From Siphonodentalium dalli (taxonomy: Eukaryota; Mollusca; Scaphopoda; Gadilida; Siphonodentaliidae), in the NCBI GenBank assembly GCA_032622095.1, contig CP136064.1, positions 258,519,863 to 258,583,862 on the forward strand: DNA of 64,000 bases. The letters are read 5' to 3'. The notes beneath the pieces were generated by a model. It saw only the letters and a program-made list of their open reading frames with translations, was not told the DNA's origin and made no database searches. Below, piece after piece: positions 34,301 through 41,261 of the stretch; position 1 is the first letter of the stretch; each line of letters opens with the position of its first letter. Made by a program: the position numbers and the translations under genes.

Positions 34301-34665
34301 GGAGAACATTCCCAATGATCACTATTATTTGGCATTGAGACGTAAGAGTGAAATTGCCATCACTATTATTAATTTCAGCCCAAATCCCCACCCATCACTA
34401 TTTTATTAGGCCATTTATTACTCGTTTATCATCCTGCGAGTTAAAACTCTGGTTCTCATTTTACCATCGCACCACAACAAACTTGTGCAACGTTAACCAG
34501 TTCACATACTATTCTATCTATATCCGAAAGTTTCAGATAAAATTGACTTTTTATTCTTCTCTTGTTCATTGATTCTTTTTGTATTTTCAGAAATCAGCTG
34601 ATGCTTGCAAGAAAGTGGAGAAAGCAGTTGAAAAAGCCACTGAACCTTGTAAAGAGTGCCATTGA
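16305..34665 (+). CDS. MICOS10: MIC10 (MICOS complex subunit), complete four-exon gene
   Basis: Coding exons 16305-16389, 21645-21692, 31400-31509 and 34591-34665 join in frame (318 nt, 105 aa plus TGA). MIC10 is a small inner-membrane protein of mitochondria that oligomerises to bend membrane at crista junctions. Visible hallmarks: ELGHKWDRCLSD near the N-terminus (residues 12-23), a first hydrophobic segment with GLGLG (31-35), an RRPWP turn (45-49), a second glycine-rich segment GAGIGLGMG (53-61), and the signature YSNCQHDF (62-69) followed by PYLLHG. The two glycine-rich membrane segments are those known to drive MIC10 oligomerisation. The protein is longer than the roughly 78-residue human form: a few extra N-terminal residues and a Lys/Glu/Cys-rich tail of about 24 residues made by exon 4. 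All junctions use GT-AG and phases agree (1, 1, 0). Introns are 5.3, 9.7 and 3.1 kb and filled with transposons. Identification is from remembered family motifs and is strong. Confidence 0.93.
16618..18373. mobile_element. hAT-like element in MIC10 intron 1, interrupted by a Mutator-like element
   Basis: Ends are CAGGGTTTCCCTA and its near complement TAGCGGAAACCCTG, flanked on both sides by ATAAATT (7 bp matching; hAT normally gives 8). A 722-bp element (16995-17716) sits inside. No transposase recognised; the 62-codon open frame near its left end shows no motif I know. Confidence 0.65.
16995..17716. mobile_element. Mutator-like TIR element with 9-bp target duplication
   Basis: Inverted termini TAGTCCAACAAATTAGAC extend for about 85 bp with few mismatches. 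CATTAAGGG flanks both sides (16986-16994 and 17717-17725). A 9-bp duplication with long inverted repeats fits Mutator-like (MULE) elements. Interior carries no long open frame, so it is non-autonomous. Confidence 0.75.
18525..19704. mobile_element. hAT-like element with 8-bp target duplication
   Basis: Termini TAGGGGTGTAACGATAC and its complement GTATCGTTACACCCCTA-like right end, flanked by GCGTTTAT (18517-18524 and 19705-19712). The GGGGTGTAACGATA end is typical of hAT elements. Subterminal regions repeat the ATCGATA word many times, likely transposase-binding repeats. No transposase found. Confidence 0.82.
19713..21414. other. MIC10 intron 1, no further gene recognised
   Basis: Mostly unique-looking intron sequence. 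It holds a run of 19 C (20586-20604) and short open frames with no known motif. Confidence 0.35.
21415..21560. mobile_element. TTAAAGGTACTC-family fragment (right arm)
   Basis: GGTGGGTTCCTCGACATAAATC, AAATATTTTTCACACCCGAAG and AGTAATTTAGG match the right arm of copies 1-3. It lies about 85 bp before MIC10 exon 2. Confidence 0.55.
21645..21692 (+). CDS. MICOS10: MIC10 exon 2 (first membrane segment)
   Basis: A 48-nt exon after a TTTATTTTCAG acceptor and before a GTAAGT donor. With the split codon it reads A-SGLGLGIVFSVIFFK, matching the first transmembrane segment of MIC10 (GFGLGIVFS in human). Phase 1 at both ends. It is far too short to appear as an open reading frame on its own. Confidence 0.92.
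21772..21955. mobile_element. Half of a fold-back element
   Basis: Matches the left arm of the fold-back element at 30745-31087 (ACTAAATC, ATGGGACCATCTCC, TTGAGCCATGGATTAGTGCA, CAACATGG, AATTATAATGAAAATGAATT). The second arm is missing. Confidence 0.65.
21956..23838. other. MIC10 intron 2, left part, no gene recognised
   Basis: Apart from the palindrome, I see no coding motif. A 98-codon open frame at 22916-23212 overlaps AAATGGCGGC-type repeat words and has no recognisable domain. Confidence 0.35.
22580..22660. repeat. Perfect 81-bp palindrome (40-bp arms, 1-base centre)
   Basis: The left arm begins CATTTTTTGTGAAGATAAGA and ends GGAACTCA. After a single G the exact complement follows to 22660. 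Flanks hold ATTCAAGATGG- and CCAAGATGG-type words in opposite orientation, so it may be the centre of a larger decayed fold-back. Confidence 0.85.
23935..24175. mobile_element. GAATGAGGTCCCC-family MITE, double-hairpin form, nested
   Basis: Begins AAGCCTTGAAATAGGGTGTC and TGTCATTTGCAGAATGAGG, ends in the complement near ACAGACATG. Two consecutive palindromes each carry CCCAGAGGGTGAATTT and its complement. Confidence 0.75.
24301..25899. mobile_element. 1.6-kb TIR element with 3-bp TGA duplication
   Basis: Left end GGTGACGTTCACACATAGCC, right end complement GGGGGTGTTTATACATTACC; internal blocks AGAGTGTTTACACATCGCC and AGAGTGTTTATACTTCGCC are inverted too. TGA flanks both sides (24298-24300, 25900-25902) and removing the element plus one TGA restores the host element sequence. 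Possibly PIF/Harbinger-type by the 3-bp duplication; no transposase seen. Confidence 0.7.
25935..26386. other. Intron sequence with a fragment of the ACTACAGGCCACATC repeat
   Basis: 26195-26350 matches one unit of the array at 32203-34181 (CATCACCAAACTTCATATGG, GACCTCTGGATGGGA). Nothing else recognised. Confidence 0.5.
26391..26783. mobile_element. piggyBac-like MITE (CCCTTTACCCAACA ends), second copy
   Basis: TTAA at 26387-26390 and 26784-26787. It is the same element as 14072-14463 in the opposite orientation, with both hairpin cores (about 26417-26485 and 26566-26634) nearly perfect. Confidence 0.78.
26994..27244. repeat. CCCCCGCAACGAAG repeat-family module
   Basis: Starts CCCCCCGCAACGAAGTTAGG, has a GTCCGTCCGTCGTCCGTCC head and the block CCATGGGAACCTGTGCACC, TGCGATTATGACGTCTGTC. 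The same module, in tandem, is at 48971-49505 and again near 30225-30560. Open frames in it are spurious. Confidence 0.75.
27250..28090. repeat. TTAGCTCACCTGAGACGAAG repeat with about five 150-bp tandem units
   Basis: A head with (GTCC)n/(GTCT)n tracts is followed by units sharing TCAGATTTGTTCAAAT (about 27435, 27590, 27738, 27865, 28022) and CCAGGGCCATAACTC. Non-coding array within MIC10 intron 2. Confidence 0.8.
28091..29297. other. MIC10 intron 2, middle; no gene recognised
   Basis: Contains a G-run followed by TGGGGG near 28301-28323 and AT-rich unique sequence. Minus-strand open frames here have no known motif. Confidence 0.35.
29300..29725. mobile_element. GAATGAGGTCCCC-family MITE, full form
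   Basis: Two hairpins (29315-29405, 29603-29695) enclose CATCTTCTGGGAGGTATC, CCCTAATTTGCAGAAGATAA and CCCAATGGGTGAACATCACC. Ends in GACAGACAC... TTTCAAGGCTTG. Confidence 0.75.
29726..30030. mobile_element. GAATGAGGTCCCC-family MITE, partial
   Basis: Repeats the left part and interior of the preceding element (GATGCTATCCCGCAC, ATTCACCCTCTGG, TTTGCAGAAGATAAAATTC) but lacks the right hairpin. Confidence 0.65.
30140..30690. repeat. CCATGGGAACCTGTGCACC module in two tandem units
   Basis: After AGTCTGGTGAGCGACCCCAC (also at 39241) two units of about 185 bp share TTTTTCGGTCAAT, CCATGGGAAC and TGCGATTATGACGTCTGTC. Ends GGGACAGTCACACCTCTAG, as the 48971-49505 element ends GGGACAGGCCCATCTCTAG. Confidence 0.7.
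30713..31297. mobile_element. piggyBac-like element (CCCTTTCTATACTAAATACTC ends) split by a fold-back
   Basis: TTAA at 30709-30712 and 31298-31301. The interior from 30745 to 31087 is a separate fold-back; outside it the sequence follows the 23843-25930 relative. It ends about 100 bp before MIC10 exon 3. Confidence 0.65.
30745..31087. mobile_element. TTAA-flanked fold-back element
   Basis: Nearly symmetrical arms: left AGGGGTACTGTACACTAAATC on to AATTATAATGAAAATGAATT, right the complement back to GATTTAGTGTACAT. TTAA at 30741-30744 and 31088-31091 and a clean join of the host across it support insertion at TTAA. Confidence 0.72.
31339..31376 (+). repeat. Duplicated decoy of the MIC10 exon-3 acceptor
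   Basis: Bases 31339-31376 and 31380-31417 are near-identical copies of the end of intron 2 plus the start of exon 3. The upstream copy has its own TTTGCAG acceptor exactly 42 bp before the real one. Splicing there would keep the frame but meet TGA as the fourth codon (AAA CGA CCA TGA), because GG of the true CCATGG is GA in the copy. It therefore looks non-productive or like a poison acceptor. Confidence 0.75.
31400..31509 (+). CDS. MICOS10: MIC10 exon 3 (second membrane segment and NCQHDF motif)
   Basis: A 110-nt exon after TGTTTTGCAG. It completes an Arg codon and reads RPWPVAFGAGIGLGMGYS followed by NCQHDFKNPYLLHGCMRK, ending at a GTATGC donor in phase 0. It holds the second glycine-rich membrane helix and the most conserved MIC10 block. 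A near copy of the acceptor plus the first exon bases lies 42 bp upstream (see the separate entry). Confidence 0.94.
31530..31805. mobile_element. piggyBac-like MITE (CCCTTTCATGCTGGGAG ends)
   Basis: TTAA on both sides (31526-31529, 31806-31809). Terminus CCCTTTCATGCTGGGAGCTG; one hairpin core (31580-31646) of the CTCCC/GGGAG type. The right part includes AAATCCAAGATGGCCACCAG, also part of the array at 32203-34181. It starts 17 bp after the MIC10 exon-3 donor. Confidence 0.7.
31927..34250. mobile_element. Fold-back element split by a 2-kb insertion
   Basis: Left arm from 31927 (AGGGAGACTAACTAAATCC, after TTAA 31923-31926) through a palindrome centre near 32097 to 32202. The arm resumes at 34182-34250 (ATTTTCTATTGTCTATAGTA, GGCTGGAGTTAGGTACAGTC). 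Same family as 30745-31087. Confidence 0.65.
32203..34181. mobile_element. Inserted element carrying about ten tandem 160-bp units
   Basis: Flanked by ATTATTAG (32195-32202 and 34182-34189) inside the fold-back. It starts CTTTGTAAGTTTGAGC, has a GTTGGCGTCCGTCGTC head, and its units share GATGGGAACGAGTCATTTT, GGCCAAAAAACATGGCCGC, CATCTTGGATT and CATCACCAAACTTCATATGG. It ends GTCATTGACACTTTC. Tandem units alternate between two versions. Tandem-array-bearing elements are known in bivalves; exact class unproven. Open frames here are repeat artefacts. Confidence 0.75.
34591..34665 (+). CDS. MICOS10: MIC10 exon 4 (charged, Cys-containing tail and stop)
   Basis: After a GTATTTTCAG acceptor this 75-nt exon encodes KSADACKKVEKAVEKATEPC then KECH and TGA. 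The heptad-like spacing of Lys, Glu, Ala and Val suggests a short amphipathic helix; three Cys are present. It is not conserved with the short vertebrate tail, so its assignment rests on the in-frame phase-0 junction, a good acceptor, a stop and a following polyadenylation-like signal. Confidence 0.75.
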   Translation, partial: KSADACKKVEKAVEKATEPCKECH

Positions 34666-35294
34666 TAAGAAACTCATGATGTTTAGTGTATTTATCGTGA
34701 GATGACTGTGATAATCATGGGCCGATACAGATTTAATCCGATTATTGATTTATGACGATTTAATCCCATCGTTGCATGGTTGAAGACTCATAGTGACTAT
34801 CAAACATCATGGGAAGTTAATATAATTTAATTGTGCAAAATGTGTGTTTTTCCATAAAATATTAAAACTGATTTGAGCTATGATACAAATGTCAATGATT
34901 CCAAGGAACAATGGTTCTTCATTTCACACCTGAATGCAAAATAATCGATCTCTGTAAAGCCACTTGGCACTTTGCGCTCCAGAATATACCTAATAATATT
35001 CGCTTTTAATTTTTTCCCAGTATATATAAGTCGATAAATACTTAAACTACTTTTCTACGAGCAGTATATATCCCAGTAAGATGCCTGAAGTCATAAAATA
35101 TACAATTTGAACATGTTTGGGATCCAAACAAAAAACATCCATTTGCATGGGACAGAAAAGAGCATCCTGTATTAGTCTGTTCCTGATATGGTAAAATGCG
35201 TTTATTTCACATCTGTGCAAAAAAAACAATACAGCTGGAAAGTGGATGTGACCATGGCAAGTATTTTTCAGAGGATATGAAGCCGGTTTATCAA
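34666..35294. other. MIC10 3' UTR and flank
   Basis: The MIC10 3' UTR probably runs to about 34880. The rest is AT-rich with no motif; 53270-53330 in reverse shares short words with 35060-35110 (CCCAGTAAGATGC, AGTCATAAAATA), hinting at a dispersed repeat. Confidence 0.35.
34861..34866 (+). terminator. Candidate polyadenylation signal for MIC10
   Basis: ATTAAA lies about 195 bp after the MIC10 stop codon, in a T- and A-rich stretch with no closer AATAAA that I noticed. The variant hexamer is common in animals. Assignment is by position only. Confidence 0.4.
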
Positions 35295-35296
35295 TA

Positions 35297-35522
35297 CAGT
35301 AATGCCCTAAGTAATCGACTCCTTAACCACAGCAGTAACTTTTCAGGATTTAGTCGGAAATATGGCTTGTTGCCATTCATCGGAAAGCTTGTTGCCATTC
35401 ATCGGAAAGCTCTCACTGAGAGCTTTCCGATGAATGGCAACAAGCCATATTTCCGACTAAATCCTGAAAAGTTACCCATAATTCTGCTGTGGTTAAGGAG
35501 TCGATTATTTAGAGCATTACTG
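35297..35522. mobile_element. Palindromic CAGTAATGC MITE (TA target), copy 1
   Basis: Flanked by TA, ends CAGTAATGCCCTAA... and complement to GCATTACTG. Arms carry TCGACTCCTTAACCACAGCA, TTTCAGGATTTAGTCGGAAA and CCATTCATCGGAAAGCTC. The TA target and CAGT ends fit Tc1/mariner-pogo-type elements. A short internal repeat of TTGCCATTCATCGGAAAGCT is present. The 119-codon open frame is an artefact. Confidence 0.75.
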
Positions 35523-35874
35523 TACCTCCTTCCAAATTACATTAACAAAATTTGAAAGCTCGATTGGGCCATGTCCGTTTAAAAGCTGAGAATAATCGAC
35601 TCTATAATTCTGTATGCCGCATCGATTTCTATATTGATGGGATTCCCTTCATTCCATTGATCATGTTTGACTGGGCACTTTTTCATTGGTTGTGTCATAA
35701 TCATACCGTAATAGCTAGTTGGAAGGCAGAACCAGTCTCTTTAAAAAGCAGATGATAATACAATCAGAGCTTCACGATTGGTTAAATTTGAATTGAAAGA
35801 TTGATATTTTTCCCACCCGTAGCAAAGCGCAATACATTTTACAATATATACATATATACATGTATTTAAACATG
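35523..35874. other. AT-rich intergenic stretch
   Basis: A 67-codon open frame at 35552-35755 has no known motif. Nothing else seen. Confidence 0.25.
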
Positions 35875-36150
35875 CATAATTCGATTACTATTTATTTGGA
35901 TTTGAGGGTAAAAAGTAATTGATTCAAGTCGAGGAACCCACCCATCAAAGCTCAGAGTTATTAGATATCGATTTTTAAAATCTATTATTTTTCACCAATT
36001 GAGAATTATTAGTGGCCTAGTAAACAGCCAACGGTCTCGGACCAAATTGCAGATGAAGATGGATAACTCTAAATTCAAGAGTCTTGTTGATAATAAGGCC
36101 ATTTTTTTTTTAACAACATGTTGATAAATAACACGTTTCGGGCAATTTTA
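35875..36150. mobile_element. TTAAAGGTACTC-family fragment
   Basis: CGATTACTATTTATTTGG, GTCGAGGAACCCACCCATCA, AGATATCGATTTTTAAAATC and TAACACGTTTCGGGCAATTT match copies at 12637 and 14833. It is cut at 36152 by the next element. Confidence 0.6.
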
Positions 36151-36152
36151 TA

Positions 36153-36260
36153 CAGCAATGCTCTAAATAATCGACTCCTTAACCACAGCAGAATTATTGG
36201 TAACTTTTCAGGATTTAGTCGGAAAAATGGCTTGTTGCCATTCATCGGAAAGCTCTCAGT
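36153..36260. mobile_element. CAGTAATGC MITE, single arm
   Basis: One arm from CAGCAATGCTCTAAATAATC to CGGAAAGCTCTCAG, no second arm. Confidence 0.7.
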
Positions 36261-36299
36261 GATCAAATTATCAGACATACGAAGTGCAGAAGGATTTAT

Positions 36300-36420
36300 T
36301 GTCACTGGTGGGAAATGTTCAGATAATAAGTTCAAAAAATGACCTTATGGTCGTTGAACTTATTATATGAACATTTCCTATTGGAACTACTCATCAATGA
36401 GTATTTAGTATAGAAAGGGA
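36300..36420. mobile_element. piggyBac-like right-end fragment
   Basis: GGAAATGTTCAGATAATAAG, its inverted partner and TGAGTATTTAGTATAGAAAG match the right half of 23843-25930 relatives. Confidence 0.55.
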
Positions 36421-36878
36421 TAACATTTTATAATTATTGTTGAAGAATCATTTGTAATGCAGATTGAATGATCTATAAATTAGTATGATTTCTACAAGTC
36501 TTAATATTAATATCTTTCCCTGTTTAGAAATTCTGAATACAAACATACGTGTTATCAAATCACCATTCCTGGATATTCGTGAATGACGGGTCTGTCATTT
36601 GTTGATGATTTGAACACCTGGCTCAGGGACAAGCCTTGAAATAGTGTCTGACATTTGCAGAAAATGAGGTCCCAGAGGGTGAATTTAGTGATGCTATCCC
36701 TCAGTGGGCAAGCATCACCAAATTCACCCTTTGGGGACCTCATTCTGCTTAGGCCTCCTCTTCTGCTTATAGCACGGACAGTATATACATGTATATTCTC
36801 AAATTAATGTTTTTAGTTAATTTTTCCCCCTTCTGTTCAGTTTCTATATCCCCTAATTTGCAGAAGATATAGAGAATT

Positions 36879-36994
36879 GAACTGGTGATGTGAAATAATT
36901 CATGAGAGGCAGGGACATTGTACAAACACGAGAGCGCTCAAGTGTTTCACAAAATAGTCCCTGCCTCGAATGAATTATTTCATGTCACCAGTTC
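36879..36994. repeat. Hairpin with about 40-bp arms
   Basis: GAACTGGTGATGTGAAATAA and GAGGCAGGGAC pair with GTCCCTGCCTC and ATTTCATGTCACCAGTTC around a loop that contains GAGAGCGCTC. Probably its own small element. Confidence 0.7.
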
Positions 36995-37179
36995 TATCAA
37001 GTGATTATTCTGTTTGTTATATTCCACTATAAATATCTGATTTGCCAGAAATCTGAATCATACCACCATTATATCCATAACACATAAATTTTGATACTGG
37101 GTATGAATACATAACAAGCTAGTTAAAGTGACATAATTCACTTGTGAAATTATCGTTTATAATCACTCGAGAAATTGTG

Positions 37180-37623
37180 ACCTGCCATATCAAATCCAGT
37201 CGGAAGTCGGGATTTTTTTACCCTGTTCTAATGCATTCTCTTACAAATGCGAGTCGACCATAGGTCGCCTCGCATATATAAGAGAATGCATTGGCCTAAC
37301 AATTTTTTATCATGTTTTTTAAATAAATGTTTCTTACAATTTTTAGGACATAAAATAAAAAAACATCCATTACCCTGCAGGGAGCCCCACGCATATATAA
37401 GAGTGTCGTCTGCTCATGTTTGTCTGGGGCTCTGTATGGGTGAAATTATAAAATTGTTAAAGAATACAAGAACAAATTATTAAAATTGTAAAAAATTGTT
37501 AGGCCAATGCATTCTCTTATATATGTGAGGCGACCTATGGTCGACTCGCATATATAAGAGAATGCATTGGCACAGGGTAAAAAAAATTCCGACTTACGAC
37601 TGGATTTGATATGGCGGGTCACA
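37180..37623. mobile_element. MITE with TGACCTGCCATATCAAATCC ends and two hairpin cores
   Basis: Inverted ends TGTGACCTGCCATATCAAAT and complement at 37600-37623. It carries two copies of the same hairpin core (37228-37296, 37501-37570) as the TTAA families, although its termini are unrelated to CCCTTT. Confidence 0.7.
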
Positions 37624-38007
37624 ATTGAGGTAAATCACACAGGAATATCATAAAAATGCATAATCGAGGTGACTAATGGGTGAATGTCACCAACTTCAAC
37701 TGGGGAACTTCAATCTGATCCTAGGTCTCCCATTGTGGTTGAGGCCTATGTAGAATGAGGTTCCCAGAGGGTGAATTTGGTGATGCTAGCCTGCCGTGCG
37801 CAATAGCGTCACTAAATTCTCCCTCTGGGGACCTCATTCTGCAAATGTCAGCCACTCTATTTCAAGGCTTTACGAGGGGTGGTAATATGTCAGAATTGCT
37901 TTGAAACATTCAATTGAGCGATGTGACCATTACGTGGTTGCCAACAATAGCCGATTGTGAAGCTCTGTCACCTCCATTCATTCGTCTGCCCATCAATATT
38001 TCTCTAA

Positions 38008-38132
38008 CCCTTTCATGACTGGTGCTTCCTGAATTTTTGCGAAAACCCTGTGCCAATGCATCCTGTTTTATATGCGAGTCGCCCATATATATAAGAGAAT
38101 GCTGCACCAGAGCAGCTCCCGCCATGAAAGGG
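38008..38132. mobile_element. Short piggyBac-like MITE (CCTTTCATGACTGG ends)
   Basis: Ends CCCTTTCATGACTGGTGC and GCCATGAAAGGG next to (C)TAA/TTAA. The hairpin core is internally deleted. Confidence 0.65.
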
Positions 38133-38136
38133 TTAA

Positions 38137-38834
38137 ACATCTCCAGAACTACCAGCTGGAACCACAGGAAAACATTTTTGATTTGGATGACATGGTCTCC
38201 AGGGACTGGAATCTCAGAATTGTTCCCATTATATTTCCTGGTCGATTGCAATCAGAGCTGTAGGACATAACCCTCTTTCTCCCATAGAAGGGTGGGGGGG
38301 CACATTATCTAGAAATCTAGCAACAGTATCAAGCACATTCTTCCATTTTAATTTTATTAACATAAATTGATGTACATGTATATGCATATTTACAAAGGTT
38401 TTTTATTTTTTACACAGACCACATCATGGCCATCTCTCACGGCCATACAAATTACTTTTAAAACAATTTGGAAGTGAAACCATAACTATTCATCTTAGTA
38501 ATAATATTTCAAAATGATACAAGCATCTAAATTTACAAAACGATAAAAATGAATATTATGATGACAATGTACATAAGGTTATATTCACATACTTGCCTTG
38601 CAAATATTGTAGCAGTTCATAGCAGATGTGTATGCATTGCAAAAAATATAAGTAACAAACTGCAAATAAATGTGTATGAGCTACCACTTATACCTCAACT
38701 ACATAAGCTTTAAATTAACAAGTTTTTGTTCAACTGAAATTGACTTTTTCTACCACCCAATATCAGCCTGATACACACAAGTAAAACATGCTCCATATTT
38801 TGTATCGACATGCCATGCGCTGTATACTTTGAAG
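38137..38834. other. Unique-looking stretch, possible minus-strand 3' UTR
   Basis: No repeat recognised. A minus-strand AATAAA (plus TTTATT) lies near 38353-38358. Nothing proves a transcript. Confidence 0.2.
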
Positions 38835-39173
38835 TCAAACCCCTGGATCGATTTCAACTAAATTAAGTGAGGTGAGTCGGTGTACCCTGGTGGATGTTAT
38901 AGTCGATCGGTCATCTGTATCAGTTTGACAACACAAATGGCCACAAATTTTAACTTTATGGGGGATGTCAGGTTGGAAATTTTGAAAAGTTTGAGAGCTT
39001 GAAGTACCGGTACCAGTTGTAAAAGAGGGATGTGCAAAAGAAACAGTGAACAGAACTGTGGTCTGGTTGTCTTGTTTTAAAAGGGTAAGGGGTTGGAGAT
39101 TTGTCAGTGGTGTGCAATTATAAATTTCAAGATGAAGAGCCCTGCTCATCTGAGAACTTCCAGCTATGTCCAT
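38835..39173 (-). CDS. Orphan open frame, 112 codons, uncertain
   Basis: Longest open frame in repeat-free sequence of this window (starting MDIAGSSQMSRALHLEIYNC). Composition is Thr/Ser-rich with no membrane segment, signal peptide or motif I recognise. It lies about 4.2 kb downstream of the RPTP stop on the same strand. It may be chance or part of a 3' exon of an unknown gene. Confidence 0.15.
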   Translation of the reverse strand: MDIAGSSQMSRALHLEIYNCTPLTNLQPLTLLKQDNQTTVLFTVSFAHPSFTTGTGTSSSQTFQNFQPDIPHKVKICGHLCCQTDTDDRSTITSTRVHRLTSLNLVEIDPGV

Positions 39174-39240
39174 GTTTAGAACTATTTTTCTTAAGTACTG
39201 TCAAGTACTGACTGCTATAGTTATCAGTCACAGTCTTTAC

Positions 39241-39480
39241 AGTCTGGTGAGCGACCCCACAGTCATTGACTGTCTTGTTTAGCTGGTAACTGGTTTTGTA
39301 GCCTGTAGCCTGTTTTTAGACTGGTAGCCAGTTTTTGTAGCGGGTAGCCTGTTTTTATCGGTTTTGTGTCCTGTAGCTGGTCTTATAGCCGGATTTAAAA
39401 AAAAGTTCCTGCTTTTTAATTTGCCAGTTTATTTAATATTTAGCTGGTTTTTAGCTTGTTTTGGTTAAATATTATGTATA
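39241..39480. repeat. Degenerate GGTAGCCTGTTTTTA tandem
   Basis: Starts with AGTCTGGTGAGCGACCCCAC, shared with 30147, then loosely repeats GTAGCCTGTTTTT, CTGGTAGCCAGTTTTTG and variants. Confidence 0.6.
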
Positions 39481-39655
39481 GCACACCTTTCCATAAAAAA
39501 CATTGGATTTATCTACAACTGACGCTTACGCTTTTTGGCCTCAATAGTCTAGACTAGAGCGCATTCTAGATAAGACAAAAGCAAACATAACATCTTACCC
39601 GAACAACATCGACCCGACAAGAACAATAATCCCATTGCTAATCTAACAACCCCAG

Positions 39656-39945
39656 AACAACATCATTACCCTTCTAAACAACATCATTACCCTTCTAAAC
39701 AACATCATTACCCTTCTAAACAACATCATTACCCTTCCAAACAACATTACCCTTCTAAACAACATCATTACCCTTCTAAACAACATCATTACCCTTCTAA
39801 ACATCATTACCCTTCTAAACAACATCATTACCCCTCTAAACAACATCATTACCCTTCTAAACAACATCATTACCCTTCTAAACAGCATTACCCTTCTAAA
39901 CAACATCATTACCCTTCTAAACAACATCATTGCCCTTCTAAACAA
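39656..39945. repeat. 21-bp minisatellite (AACATCATTACCCTTCTAAAC)
   Basis: About 14 units, mostly 21 bp, some 18 bp. The 104-codon minus frame of repeated MMLFRRV is a by-product of the period being a multiple of three. Confidence 0.92.
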
Positions 39946-39977
39946 TAATATCATCATGACATACAGCAGGTTATGGG

Positions 39978-40072
39978 CACAGGCCCCTCGGGAAAATTAC
40001 TAAAATACCGTCACTGGTATAGTCTATATTGGTATTTTAGTAATTTTCCCCAGGGGCCTGTGGTTACGGGCA
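39978..40072. repeat. Hairpin of about 95 bp
   Basis: CACAGGCCCCTCGGGAAAAT and TTACTAAAATACC pair with GGTATTTTAGTAA and the complement ending GGGGCCTGTG around a 20-bp centre. Confidence 0.75.
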
Positions 40073-40103
40073 ACCACCAGACATGCAAATTACACTGACA
40101 CAA

Positions 40104-40335
40104 GCCTGCAAATAGTGAGTCTGTCATTTCAGAACGAGGTCCCCAGAGGGTAAATTTTATGATGCTATGCCACACAGTGGGCTAGCATCACCAAATTCGC
40201 CCTCTGGGAATCTCATTCTACAACTTAAGTTCACTTGTTGAAGTTGGTGATGTTCACCCATTAGTCACCTGGATTATGCAATTTATGGTATATACATGTA
40301 GAAACTGAACAGAAGGGAAAAAGTAACTAAAATAA
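40104..40335. mobile_element. GAATGAGGTCCCC-family MITE, left part
   Basis: ACAAGCCTGCAAATAGTGAG, CAGAACGAGGTCCCCAGAGG through GAACAGAAGGGAAAAAG; truncated near the start of the 191-bp array element. Confidence 0.65.
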
Positions 40336-40354
40336 AAGGTCGGCCGACCACATG

Positions 40355-41140
40355 GTCCCCCGACAACGTGGCAAGTCGATGGCCGCTTTGTTAAAGAAGT
40401 TTTAAAAAATGTCGATGGCCGCTTTGTTAAAGAAATAAAACCAGAGTTTCAAATCTCTACATTTAAAACTGTAGGAGGAGTTGATTACACCATGAAGGTA
40501 CCCAATCTCATCCAAAAGGCAAAAATGTTCAAAATTTTCTAAGTCGAAAACCCCCCAAAAATATGGAAAAAATGATATTTTTTATTAGCTATATAGATGT
40601 TGCAAATCATCAACATGTTAGGAACAATATCCCAGAGTTTAAAATCTCTACATTTAAAACTGTAGGAGGAGTTGATTACACCTTGAAGGTACCCAATCTC
40701 ATCCAAAAGGCAAAAATGTTCCAAATTTTCTAAGTCAAAAACCCCCCGAAAATATGGAAAAAATTATATTTTTTATTAGCTATATAGATGTTGCAAATCA
40801 CCAACATGTTAGGAACAATATCCCAGAGTTTCAAATCTCTACATTTAAAACTGTAGGAGGAGTTCATTACACCATGAAGGTACCCAATCTCATCCAAAAG
40901 GCAAAAATGTTCCAAATTTTCTAAGTAGAAAACCCCCCCAAAAATATGGAAAAAATTATATTTTTGATTAGCTATATAGATGTTGCAAATCACCAACATG
41001 TTAGGAACAATATCCCAGAGTTTCAAATCTCTACGTTTAAAACTGTAGGAGGAGTTGATTACACCATGAAGGTACCCAATCTCGGACGGACGGACGGACG
41101 AGGGTCATTTCTATAGTCCTCCGACGGAAACGTCGGGGGA
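40355..41140. repeat. 191-bp tandem array with TCCCCCGAC inverted ends
   Basis: Units begin CAGAGTTTCAAATCTCTAC at 40442, 40633 (one change), 40824 and 41016: periods 191, 191, 192. Ends TCCCCCGAC (40355) and GTCGGGGGA (41140) are inverted, and a GGAC-repeat head precedes the right end. Minus open frames are artefacts. Confidence 0.85.
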
Positions 41141-41261
41141 CAACTATATAAACTTCCCAGATGTAAGTTGACTATTTACTCACACAAGTGTCCAGCAAGA
41201 TGTCTGCCCCATTTGCCAGCACATGTCTCTCACCTCCAGGTTACACCAAATTTAGTGTGTC

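Larger units (their letters stand above)
36636..37880. mobile_element. GAATGAGGTCCCC-family MITE split by two other hairpins
   Basis: Left part 36636-36870 (GCCTTGAAATAGTGTCTGAC to TTTGCAGAAGATA), right part 37640-37880 (GAGGTGACTAATGGGTGAA to TATTTCAAGGCTT). Between them lie a hairpin at 36879-36994 and a separate MITE at 37180-37623. Confidence 0.65.

Noticed and set aside
35196-35555. 119-codon plus frame
   Set aside because: Mostly the palindromic CAGTAATGC MITE translated through both arms.
39643-39957. 104-codon frame of repeated MMLFRRV
   Set aside because: Product of a 21-bp minisatellite whose period is a multiple of three.
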